Assembly: GCA_911728455.2 (NCBI GenBank)
Contig: OU452222.1
Coordinates: 24,542,923 to 24,606,922, forward strand
Reading direction: 5' to 3'
Length of the DNA stretch: 64,000 nucleotides
From: Marthasterias glacialis
Lineage: Eukaryota > Echinodermata > Asteroidea > Forcipulatida > Asteriidae
Below, piece by piece: positions 1-12,200 of the stretch (position 1 is its first letter; every line of letters begins with the position of its first letter). The notes beneath the pieces were generated by a model. That model was not told the DNA's origin. It did no database searches and was given only the letters and a program-made list of their open reading frames with translations. Made by a program: the position numbers and the translations under genes.

Positions 1-2543
1 TTTTTAATGCATGTGATCATTAGTTACCAGTGTCATCCCAAGCAATTATTTCCTATCAACGCTTAATACACATTATCTTACAAGTAAGTTTGACAAGTAT
101 TGATAAAAAATGACAAGATGTCCAGCTGAGCTGACTATTTGCTCATGTAATGCTCATTGTATTTTTTTTTTTTTTTTTTTTGGTTTACATATTCTGTGCA
201 TATGGAAATTGTGAGATCAAGTGTGTGCGTATAGGCATTGCTACTTAAGTGCACGTTGCCAATATAGGCATTGCTACCTCAAGTGCACGTTGCCAATTCA
301 ATGGACATCGGAGGCGTCTCAACATGAACATTGTTTTTAAATGACTCGAATCAGAGAAGGGGGGGGGGGTTGATATCGAAATTGCTTTGTCAGACACTTT
401 CTCCCCAGAAAACTGAAACGATTCCATGAGAATCGGAACTTCTCTAATAGCATTGGTTTTCATCATACTCAAATATGCCCCCGTTGCCTTTTGCTTTCCG
501 TCGATATCATGATCAACACAGGAATCCCACAATTTAATAAATCCGTATTCACTCTCTACAAAAAATTGGTAACATAACAATGTCCTGCTCAAAATAATAC
601 CAAATAAAATGCAAATCCTTTCTGGCATCTTTCTACGGTTGGCTTCACGAACAAAACTGCACAACGCAATGCATGTACACAGAATGAGTTTCTGTTTTTT
701 TTTTTAAGAAAAAAAAGAAAGAAAAAAAAAAGCCAAAATCACGACAGCAACTCTTGCATCACGTAATGTCAGTGTGCAATCAAATTAAATCCGCCTCAAG
801 CGACGCGGGCCGAGCACAGGGTATTCACTTTTTGAAATGTTAAGGGTTACTAGGCAGTCTTATTTGCAGCAGAGTCTGCCTTGTGCGAACAATACTACTA
901 CTCCTAACAGTTTGTTTTTTCCCCATAGCTGGAGGAATAACCTTAAACTCTGTATTTCATCGGTTAGTTTTTAATTCTCTGATTTGAGAAGATGCGTTCG
1001 GATGCCAAGGGATTCGAAGCACCCTCATGCCAAGAAATTACTGGAAAAGAAAGAAAATATTTACACAAACAATGGATCGATTGTTCACAGTGTTAGAATC
1101 AAGGCTGGATTGCCATAAGTATCACTTCGTGCATCCCCCTTGTTTCGTTAATGATCAACGATTCGTATTCAATGAATGAATGTAAAACCATAAACAACCC
1201 CTCCCCCCCCCCCCCCATAGAGGGCAGCACAGCATGTCATCTGTGCAAACTAGCCCGAACGTATTTTATTTTCTTCCGCAGTTCAAAATTTTCGTCCTCG
1301 AAAAAAATACAATTTTTTGTTAAGGATTCCCTTTTTTTTTTTGGAATCGATTCGAACAAAAACACATAATCATTATACGACAGTGGCAATTTCAGACTGC
1401 AGAAGAAGAAGAAAAAAAACTCGCCCGAACATTTGCCGTCACACTTCTACGAGGCGCGTAAATAATGCCACATTTCGGCCTTTGTTAGCAACTGCAGCCT
1501 GTCTGCCAGAAGTACCTTTGACCCACTTAATTTTGCACGTAGTAATGCTGTTTGTGTACACACACACTCCTGTGTAGTATTAGTCTGGTAAACTGGTTAT
1601 GTTGTGAGTGCGTGCAGTGTTTCATTGCATTGGGAGGGGGGAGGCATAATGTAGTTTATCCAATCAAACTATTGAGTTTATGAGACCGGTGCCTGTCTTT
1701 ACTCTTTCGGATAAAGACAAGGGGACCAGTCTACCCGAAGCAACAGTCTGCCACTGAGGGCGCTATCGAAACTGAATGGAGATTTCCTAGTAACCACCGC
1801 GGCTCGGGCTTCACCATTCTAACACAGAACAAAAAGAAAAAGAAAGCTACAAATATGTCTCGGGTTTCGACTGTTTAAAATATGTACAACCAGTCCTTCA
1901 AATCTGCTTACTTAAAACATGTGACACGATTTTTAAGCCATTCCCTTGTGTCAATAATGTTTCTTCACGGTTCAATGCCCTACAATTTGAACCAAAGCTT
2001 AACTGTAACCTCGTTAAATTCAATAAATATACCGGTGTGAAATGTGTACTGATGCTAGAAAGAGCAGTGTTGTGTGCAGCGTTAATAATGGATGTAACAT
2101 AAAAATGCATTACAATTCACAGACAGCTTTTTATAGAACGTAACTTGTTAACTTCACAGAGAGCATACTGACGTGGTCCCTCTCTCAAAACTTAAATAAT
2201 ATGATTACTTTCAGTAAGTACACATGATGATATCTTAACACAAGTAGCTATTAAAAGATTGCGATTTATAACATTAGAGAATAAAGTCTATACTGTACAC
2301 AGAGTGTAGAGCTGCTTTTCTTCCATATTTCAGCCACACGTCAATGCAGGTGATTGTAAAAGGGTGTGTCCAGCAGCCATCTGTACATGCAACAAACCCT
2401 AACCCCTACACCGCATGCAGCGAGTGCACAATTATTGCAGCGGTTGATAGATTTTGAATACTGTTCGTGAATGACATCGCAACGTGTCATGTTCTCCTTC
2501 CCCTCAACATACTCAACATAATGAATGAATGTCTCTCTTTCTT
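1..2543. other. 3' flank of the ZCCHC14-like gene, no gene seen
   Basis: Contains homopolymer runs (poly-T at 163-181, poly-G at 360-370, poly-C at 1203-1216) and short chance ORFs. A minus-strand AATAAA at 1265-1270 is one candidate end of the ZCCHC14-like 3' UTR, but it would make the UTR nearly 3.8 kb. Nothing else could be supported. Confidence 0.4.
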
Positions 2544-2899
2544 AAAGCCCCAGCTCAACACTGGTAAACTGACTGTAACGACGGACAGTCTTTCCCACAA
2601 ATCAAGACATTTGTAAAAAAAAAAACCAACCTGTGAAAAATGTCACCCATTCCGTTGTTACGGCAAAAATGCATTCAGCATGTTTGTACTCATTCCTATA
2701 GGCAGTGTTATCGCCTCACACTGAGACGAAAACTAATTTCGGATCTTATTTCATTTTTCATTTAAAAACGATCACACTTCAGGCAGAAATATTTCAAGGA
2801 AAGTTTTCTGCCAGCATTATCTTTAATCCACGTATTAAGGTATATGTACATCTGTGAACATTTATGTTTCTATTCTTACCAATGTTGAGCTGGGGCTTC
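2544..2899. mobile_element. Foldback element A, copy 1 (AGCCCCAGCTCAACA ends)
   Basis: Terminal inverted repeats AAGCCCCAGCTCAACACTGG and AATGTTGAGCTGGGGCTT flank about 350 bases with no coding capacity. The interior has a hairpin-like CTCACACTGAGACGAAAACT motif. A second copy lies at 49961-50318 in the opposite internal orientation, with fragments at about 28795-28925 and 58640-58755. Structure fits a non-autonomous DNA transposon. Confidence 0.7.
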
Positions 2900-3568
2900 T
2901 AAGCATAGATAGTAGACGTTTCAATGACTGAAACAAAAACCACTCCTCATACCTACTATACATTAATGATCCTGCAGCAATTTTAGAGCGCTGTGGAGCC
3001 CTGCTTTCTGACTGACTTTTGAAACATCAAAGTATTTAATACCATAAGCTGGTGGAGAATATCGCTACTTGCAAATTATTATCTACAACAAAGGTAAACT
3101 TCCCATACAAGTTAACAGGCAGGCGGGGAAAAAAACATGGCTAATCCTTATTTGGCCCCAGGTTGATTTTACCTATAAACACTTGAATTCTGATCACTTT
3201 TAAATCAAACAGACTAATTATAACCCTAGAGTGAATTTCTTGAGAAACTGATGTCTTACGATTTAAAGTGTGGAATTAATGCAACTTATCAACTGACTAA
3301 GCCTGCTTCAATGTGAGGTGAGAACTGCACTTTCAAATTCTACAATTTTAATCTTAAATTTTGTTTCTCTTCCTTGTGTACAAGTTGACTGACCTCTGAA
3401 TTCTCAAATTTGAGATGTTTAAATGCCAACCAAAGTGTAAATTTCTCGAGAAACTTTGAGCAATGTCTTCAAGGGGTCATTGTACAACATACAAACATAC
3501 ATCCGTTCTTGTAGACAAGAAGATTTGCAATGGGAGGCTTTTGACTGTTCTCACCAGTAGTAGGCATG

Positions 3569-4062
3569 CCCAGAATAGACTGGTTCCTGGTCCCTACATC
3601 GTTTACGTTCTGACTGAAGATAGGGACCAGTAGCGGGTAATGAAAAAATTAGCATATACCTGGCAGATTTCTGCCAGGTATATGCTGATCAAAATTAGCA
3701 TATAGGTCTATGTAATCCCATAATGCAATGCGGCCTTTACACAAAACATGATGGGCCAGAGTCTCAGAATCTCCCATCCTGCAGACTAACGTTAGATAAG
3801 ACGTTCTTCAAAAGTTAGCTTGAATTATGATGTTGAAGGTTGGTTCACTATATGTCCGGGTGAAGAGTAACGATACACGAGTGAGCTAGTGTCAAACAAC
3901 AACATGCACACGTCACAAACGTCATCTCTAAAACTAGAAAATTATTACTGCGCCTGCGCAATCGAGGGCCTTTCAAAAGCACCACAGTGGTAGTAACTAC
4001 CGGTCCCTGTATACAGTCAGAAGTGAACGATGTAGGGACCGGGAACCAGTCTATGCTCAGAA
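3569..4062. mobile_element. Foldback element B (about 490 bp)
   Basis: The left arm CAGAATAGACTGGTTCCTGG followed by TCCCTACATCGTTTACGTTC pairs with the right arm GAACGATGTAGGGACCGGGA followed by ACCAGTCTATGCTC. A second inner hairpin lies at about 3652-3710 (AGCATATACCTGGCAGA, repeated inverted). No ORF. Probably a MITE, located in the 3' flank or UTR of the ZCCHC14-like gene. Confidence 0.65.
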
Positions 4063-4635
4063 CTACACGCAAAATACTGAGCATGTGTGCGCATGCCCAG
4101 AACTCTCAAAAAGGACCTTTGTGTCTCAAAAGTCTCCTGTTACTTTTCAACCAACCCAAGCTTCCATGAAGTGACAAATCATAATCAAGGTGGAAAAACT
4201 CACTTTGATATTTTGTACAATACAAACGATATCTTTTGCTTCGGGAAATCAGCGGCTTTGCCATCTTGAAAAAGGGCGACATTAAGAAGAAAACGAATAT
4301 AGAAATTGGTTAAAGATCATTTACGCAAAGTTATTGAAAATGTACATCTTCCACTTCTCCATCTTTTCCGAGCTGATAAGAAAAAAAATCTCTCAACATT
4401 TACAAGTACGCTTACCGCTCACATGTTTGATGTGAATTTTAATACAGCTGGTGCTCTACATCCTTTCCCTGGTAACCGTGACTCAGTTTAAAATATTCTT
4501 AAAATACGCAGCCTCTTTGTTTTTGCTGCAATTTGAACAAAACTATAAAATACAGCGGTGACCTATTTCTGTAAAAATCATCTTTACATAATGCTTTGTC
4601 CTCACTAAATCATTGATACCTTTAGAAAAAATTGT

Positions 4636-4722
4636 GGATTATTCAACATCTTGTGAATTATTCAACATCTTGAGAATTGTTCAACATCTCATGAAGAATT
4701 CAACATCTCATGAATTATTCAT
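4636..4722. repeat. Degenerate 18-bp tandem repeat (ATTATTCAACATCTTGTGA)
   Basis: Four or five imperfect units of TTCAACATCT(T/C)..GA in a row, about 340-420 bases beyond the ZCCHC14-like stop. If this is 3' UTR, the transcript carries repeated AGATGTTGAA words. Confidence 0.6.
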
Positions 4723-5056
4723 CCATTCTAAACAAGCCCAAGGATTGAAGGACCCCGTTTACTCATGAATTATTTAACACTTTCTTTACTCATCATCTTG
4801 TAAAACACCACTGAAGCTTTAAAAGCTGACTAATGAATAATTCAGTAAAAGCTGACGTATAATTCCGAACCCCAAGCCAAGTGAATAAACCTTCTGTAAA
4901 TCACCACCAATCAAAGCTTTTCAGGTTGACTCATGAATATTCAGCAGCATGTTATATTTACAGTTTACCTGGTCTCTTGTACAGCCACTTGGCAGTAAGG
5001 ATGTTAAGGGTTTTCTGTTTGATGTAGAATGTTTGAAAGATAACAGGCTTGATGTT

Positions 5057-5109
5057 TTAGCTGTCACTGCCGTCATTCGATTCAGGTGGTTTCCAGTCCA
5101 GTCGATAAC
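5057..5109 (-). CDS. ZCCHC14: ZCCHC14-like final coding exon
   Basis: A 53-base terminal exon after TGCCAG. With the split codon it encodes SYRLDWKPPESNDGSDS and a TAA stop at 5057-5059. The YRL....PP..SND...DS ending closely resembles the vertebrate ZCCHC2 C-terminus, and the phase (1) fits the donor at 5573. This shows that the stop met by reading through the previous exon is not the real end. Confidence 0.85.
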
Positions 5110-8100
5110 CTGGCAGGAACAACAGTAGGAAATTATCTGGTTAAAGACGATGGGTCCGATTTGGGCTGAATGGACCTGAAAATTTAGATACAAATTTGAA
5201 ATAGCTTTCTTTTAAAGATTCAAAAGAGTTATAAGCTTCCGTTTAAGGTATTGCACAGAAACATCTGCCAACGATAAGTGGTAGTTAAATAAAGACCAAA
5301 ACAAAGAACTAATGTCCGGACCACGAAATTATCTCACGTCCATCCGCCATTTACAAACAATTTTGCATGTTACATATATTTTGTGCATTGCACGTGGCAA
5401 ATATGCAAAGGTTTTTTTGTATATTTTCATTTTGAAATAGCATCATCTGTCAAAATTCGTTCTGAGACAAAAACTCCTTGTGGCAAAAAATCGGGCAATG
5501 CAACTTTAAAATAAAGTGTTGTGGTAAAAGTTTTAATTGGGAAGAAGTTTTAATTGGAAAAGCCCTACTTACTGTTCTGGCTAAAATCCATTTGAGGCTC
5601 TCTACATTCAGCAACCCGATGACCTAATCTACCACAGTTATAGCAGGTGAGTTTCTTACATCCATGGGAGTTATGATTCCCTCTATGCCCATAGTTCATT
5701 CCACCCATGTACATCTGACCAGGTGGCATCATACAGCTACCTAGCTGACTGTTGCCCCCATACGCCATCTCATTCTGACGATTCTGGAACGGCATAAATG
5801 CACCGGGGAATCGAGGGTTTCCCGGAACGGGCGACTGCATCATGCCGCCTGGAGGAGCCATCCCAGGTATACTGGGGAAGTAGCTCGGAACAGTCTGGTA
5901 AGTGACGTGATTGGAGGGATAGGCACTCTGTATTGGGAAGTGATGAACGGGGCCATGGTGACCCCCAGTGGTACCACACTGACCACTACAGCCGCAGGAG
6001 GTGCAGCCAGGATTGGAGGAGTAACCCGTCTGATTGTTGTTGTTGTACAACAAGTTGCTGGGGTTAGTGTCATAGCTGTTCGGCAGCGTAATTGCTGGTG
6101 TCTGTGCCATACTAGTTACGTAAGTTACTGAGGTTGGGGCATGGTACTGATCTCCTCCAAGTTGCATGGCAAATGAAGTTGGTGTGTTTGGAGGAGCGAA
6201 CCCTGCCCTTGTCACTGGATAGTTCATGTTGATGGGACTGGGTAATAACCTAGGGCCATTTGTGCTGGAGATGACTGGTGGTGGCCCCTCATTCCTAGGG
6301 GCCAGTGATACAGTTGAAGGAATGGATAGGCCAGGAGAGACAGTTGATGTTGGTACAACATCAGGTACTACAATGGACGGCATTTTAAACATGTTGGAGT
6401 CTTTGCACTCAACAGAGTACTGTAGTCCTTGTATGTTTTGCTGGGGAGGCTGCTGCTGCGGTGGCTGCTGCTGCTGCTTGACCACCTGAGTAGAAATGCT
6501 TGCCCCGACATCCATCTGGTTGTGAGAAGGTAAAGGTGGGGGTATATTTGGTGGTGGTATCCCCATCATGTTTGGATCACCAATATGAGCCATAAGTTGC
6601 ACCTGGTGTCTACCCATGTTCACATTAGACCCACCGTTCCCACCGCTGCCACCGATATGAGAGTTAGTCCCACCATGGGAGCCGTTTCCACCTTTTCCAG
6701 TTGACTGGCCAACAATATTACTCATTTCCATCATCGGAACTGGGGTATGTCTGCTGTCAGTCTGTCTCTGGTTTCCATCCATCAATCGTCGAAGATCAAC
6801 AGGTCCAGTTGGCATCAGCTCAATATTCGGGGAAGGGCACAAGGTGTTGAAGTTGTAGGTCATGTTGATTGGTGGGTTTGAAAGGGGGCTTCCTTGCATA
6901 CCTCCGGGCTGGGGTGGGTTCCCATGAGGGGTCGGCAGTGGGGACATCTGGGGTACAAACTGAGGTTGGAGCTGTTGGGCTGGTATCGTTCCTTGAGTGC
7001 CGTTGTTGTCTTGGGCAGTCAGCTGTTGATGTTGGTTGATGGGCTCTCTATTTACACCAGCTAGTGGCCTAGCCTCTGGCGATGACAACACCGATCCTTC
7101 ACTGCCTTCTGATTCTATGAATGTATCAAAAGAAAATATGTATTAGGTACATATCAGGTGTTAATGTTTAGCAAAGATAAAAGAACACAAGGTAAAGATT
7201 TTTTAATACCGGTAAGAAGTAGTTAAACAAGGTTCCACCCTGAGCTACCGCTTGTGTCATTTTTGCATCCCCCCCCCCCACACATCCCACTGGTACGCAG
7301 TGTGCACCTCTGACTCTGTATGTAATATCTACATGTACCTCTCTCATTCTCATCAGAACTGTCCCTTGGACTGGACGGGGAACTAGACCCTTCAGATCCC
7401 GTCCCTTCAGTTCCTAGACTGGGAGGCATGCAGAGTTGATTCAACATCTGCATGTTGTAAGGTGGTTGATAGAGCTGTCCTTGGTAGTAGAACGGTGGTG
7501 GGGGATGATTCATCAGCTGGCTCATGCCATTCAGTCCGCTCAATCCGTTTTGCCTGTAATCAGGTTCAAATTTTTCAGTCTTAATTTCTTTTACAGATTC
7601 AGGTTTTTATAACATTTATATTGTCTACTTTTAGTATTTATTATAATCGTAATTTAGAAAAAACATAAAATCAGCTGTTGCAAACTGCTTACCAACTACA
7701 AGGACCTGTTGCATAAATTTCGACCCCAGCAGAGTCTTTCCCAAAGGCTAAAGAGAAAGACTCTGCTAGGGTGGAAACATGAGGCCACTAAAAAAATTTG
7801 CTATCATACTTTTGGTTACTTGTTTATTTAATGTTAGTTCAGTGCTTATCATATTTATATTTTGATTGTTAATACTTTGACTTAGAAATCTACTGAGTAC
7901 CTAAAAGAACTGTAGCTCTGAAAACACCTGTGATGAAACCAAAAATGAAGAACGTTTAGTTTTAACATTGGGGATGGGGGATTGGGTGGGTGATGTGGGG
8001 GGGGGGGGGGGGGAGGGGAACCAAGTTGGTTCAAATCTACCATGTTGGATACATATAAAACTAGTAGGGTTGATGGTCTTAGCTTTCGATTCTAACCGGA

Positions 8101-9259
8101 ACCTTTGTCAGTGGCATAAACAGGCACAGACATATTGTAAAAACACACCCATTTATAGGAAAAAAAAGGGAGTAGGGAATTTTGGGAAGGGATCAAGAGA
8201 TAAGCAGGAAAATTACAGCCAATCAAAGTGAACAATGTGAATAAATTACAAACAAAGGAATGGCTAATGACCAATCAGACTTCAACAGTTTGGACAGAGG
8301 GATGGTATTACTGAACCGAACAGTAAGGTAAACTGCATCATGGATAATGCGGCTAGCATAAAAAGGAAAGAATTATTTACTCATATAAAAGAGTAAAATC
8401 AGCAACTCTCTCAAATACAGAGGTACATTGTAATTGCAAACGCACAATCAAACAAAATTAAATACCCAAAGTGGGAAACTGTATAGCAATCCCTAAGCAT
8501 ACAGAACCAGAATCTGCATGTAGTGAAGATATGTATGAGGGCAGAAATATAGAAATAGGGTAAACAGATAAAAGTAGGCACATGAAAAAACAGAAAACAG
8601 ATTAATGTACAGTAATCCTTAAACTTATCATAGACAAGTGACAATAGAAAATATCAGCAAGCATTTAGAAACAGAGGGAATGGAAAAATATTTGACACCT
8701 GGGTTTATGTTAAGTCCAAATGGTTGGACTGTTATATATGCATCCACACATCGGGCTTTAATTTAGTACTTACACATTAAAAAGGTAGGGAAACTTCGAC
8801 AATACAAAATCATGAAAATCTTGCAAATTTTTACAAGAATTAAATACATGTTCATAAAAACTGAAAAACAAATTCAAAATTATAGATATAATATACAACA
8901 ATAAAATAAATCCTGACTCAACACAAATACGCTTAACTTAATGTACAATGTTGTAAATGACTCGTACGAAATAAATTATTGTAAAGATTCAATCACTTTA
9001 GCATTGATGTAAAGTATGAGTCCATCTTGACCTGATATATACTCACCTCAGTTGCTCAAGCTGTGATTTGATCCTTCCCTTTGCACCTTGCACAATGTCC
9101 CAAGAATCAACTTCCTGATCACTCAACTGCAGCACCTGAAAAAAATAAATAAATAAAAACAACACCAACATTGAATTCAATTCCACATTTGTGTCCATGG
9201 GTGCAATGCAGAAGTGTCCATGTGGATAGGTATTAGAGCAGTGACAATAAATAACAATA

Positions 9260-9292
<33 letters not shown>

Positions 9293-12200
9293 GATTTATA
9301 GTGCACACATATCCACCCTGCTGGGCGCTCAGGGCAAGGAGACAAAGAAAAACAAGAATGCAAACAATAAACTGCCGGGCAATCTAGGTAGTCTAGTTGG
9401 TAAGACATTTGCTCTAGAATGGCAGGAATCCTGGGTTCCAATCTCACCTAAGGAATATGCCTGTGATTTTTTATTTTTTTTTTTCCCTACTGGACTCAGG
9501 AAAGCACTGGGTATACAGTACTTAACACACCTCGGTGTATGGGTAAAAACACAAATAACATCCTTAATCACTAATTACCTGCTCCACCGTCTTCCCATCA
9601 AAGAAATTCGCGTATTTGTGTAGTCGTTGTTTTTTCAGCCACTCATGGATTAACGGCTCTACATCATGTACATTGTCCCTTGGGTACTGTGAGTAGTGCC
9701 CTGATGTCTGGCTTGAATAGGGCGGGCCCATGTTGCCAGTGGGTGGGGCAGTCCAGGACCGACTGGTAGAGGCACTGGGGGTGGACAAATGGGATGGGGA
9801 TGCTACGATAGGAGGCTGTGTGGAGTAGGGCTGAAGGTTTGCGGTGTAGGTTGGGGTGGGCGGTCCATGTTTCGGAGGAGGCATGTATCTAGTTGGAAAA
9901 GAAGAAAAACAGACAGTCAACCAAAAAGATAGCAGCACTCAGGCAAAAAAACACTGTACCAATGTAAAAATGCACTTTCAATCTTGAGGAAAAAAACTCT
10001 GAATTTATGAATGCAAGAAAGTAATAAAATCACAAGGTCTAGCTTCTTATAATGTATTCAAAACTGTTTGTTAATAATAAAAAAAATAATTTGAGTCTTT
10101 ATTCTGGACAACAAACAAGACAAGTAATACACGGCCTAGGGCAATACTACCACAAACACAGGATTCAACAGAAAAGCAATGTGAAGGAATAGTAAGGCAA
10201 GGCAAAAAAAAAAAACAATATAATAACAATGCATTCATAATAATGCGCAATTATTATCTAGTGTACAAAACCTTACTCCGAGGTACTGCACCAGTGGAGT
10301 AACCAGACATTTTCAATGGGGGGGGGGGGGCAAGGAAAGACAAATTATTATTACCATTTATTTATTTATTTATTATTATTACTTTTTGGGTTTTTTGGGG
10401 GGCGCTATTTAATGTACATGTAGCAAACCATTGTGGATTTTTTCGATATCATTCACTGTACAGCACAAAAAACATAACAAACAACAAATGAGAAATATAA
10501 ATATCATGAAACACTGTACTCAATCATACAGCGAACACTCACGGTATTATTGTGCTAAGAATATTTGGAGTTATAGAAATGAGTCTTCAACAAGTTTTTG
10601 GATATGTGAAGAGAACTTCAGCTTCTTATATTAACAGGTAAAAGGTTCCAAAATGTAGGTACAGATGGTAAAGGCACTATACAGTATGTATAGAGGTTCC
10701 ATGTACAATAAAAGTGCAAAACAATATTGGAAAAATAACGAATGCTCAAAACTAGGAATGCTCAACTCAAAAACCTTGCCCTTAACAAACTGTTGCCAAG
10801 GTAACAGGCTATGCCAAGGTATACCTCAACCCTCCTTGTGTTTGACAATTCAGTACCATCCACTGTGGTTCAGAATGACAGACAAACTATGCCAGTCTGC
10901 AAGATATCATGGGGTGAATACATGGTCCACACATGTACATGGTTTTATAACACCCCTAAAGATGCTGCTTTTTGATTGGTTTAGAGCGCGTCACAAGATG
11001 TCTGTTTTTACTAGAAAGCCGTGCGACACATCCAACTATGGCAACCAATGTACTATCCCATACCAACCAATGAACTCGTGGGATGTCGTTGCCGAGCGGA
11101 TAAGAGCACTGGACTCAAGCTCTGCTGTTTCTGATCAGCAGAGTGAGGGTTCAAATCCCGGTTGTGAAACTTGTGTCCTTGAGCAAGACACTTTACTGTA
11201 ATTGCTTTTCTCCACCCAAGAGTAAATGGGTACCTGTGAGGGCAGAGATGGTTCATGTGAATGATTAGCTTGGAGCGCGGTTACTCGCAGCACCGGCTGT
11301 ATACTCCCCAGGGAGCTGAGATGGTTTAAGGAATGAAATAAATGGCCCAGTGACCAGGGGTAGTAATGTCAGAAGCGCTTTGATACAGTACTGAGATAAA
11401 CCGCTATATAAAAACTGGTTATAAATTATTACTCTACCCATACCAACCAATGTACTCTACCCACAGCAACCAATGTATTATACCCATAGCAACAGTTTCT
11501 TAGTACGTAGACGTCTAGGCACAATATATGTACATGTATGGGGTGTTATAAAACAAAAATTAACTGCTTTTACAAGTGCTAAGGTTAAAAACTACGACTT
11601 CCTTGGTGATCCCCCGAGCTTTCTATTTTCCCGAGGCATTGCCTCGGGAAAATAGAACTTGCTGAGATTACCTCAAGAGTCGTAGTTTTAGCCCTAGCTC
11701 TCCAAGCAGTCAATATTTGTACACGGTGCACAGTTGTGCCATCTGTATACACAACCAGTGCAGGTGCATTGTTGGAAGTGGTTCAAGTGGTTGGTCTACT
11801 CGCTAGAGAGAATGTTACCAAGAGTGAGGGTGTTAATGCGTTTGTACTGCCAAGGATTGAACTTGAAGGCCAAGGATGGTGGGATACAGAGTAAGTACAG
11901 ACTGAAGACAACATTGGTACAAGTCATTTAATTGCTCTTTGAACTGTCTGTTGCCCAGGTTGATTCTGTGCACAGTTGTGCCGTCTTACTCAAACCATGC
12001 AGTTGAACGCTTTCAAATGATTGGTCAACTCATTGGATTGTTACCAAGAGTAGGAGGGTTAAGTACATGTATGTACAGGAATAGACCAATCCAATTAAGC
12101 CCCGCCCTCTTACATGTTGACCAATCACAGCCTCGGCTACGCCACCAAAAGTCCGACAAAATTCTGACATGATAAAATAATAACAATAATAGTGTACATT

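Noticed and set aside
5770-6489. ORFs in other frames over the large ZCCHC14-like exon
   Set aside because: They overlap the in-phase exon that encodes the Cys cluster and zinc knuckle. They are shadows of low-complexity coding DNA.
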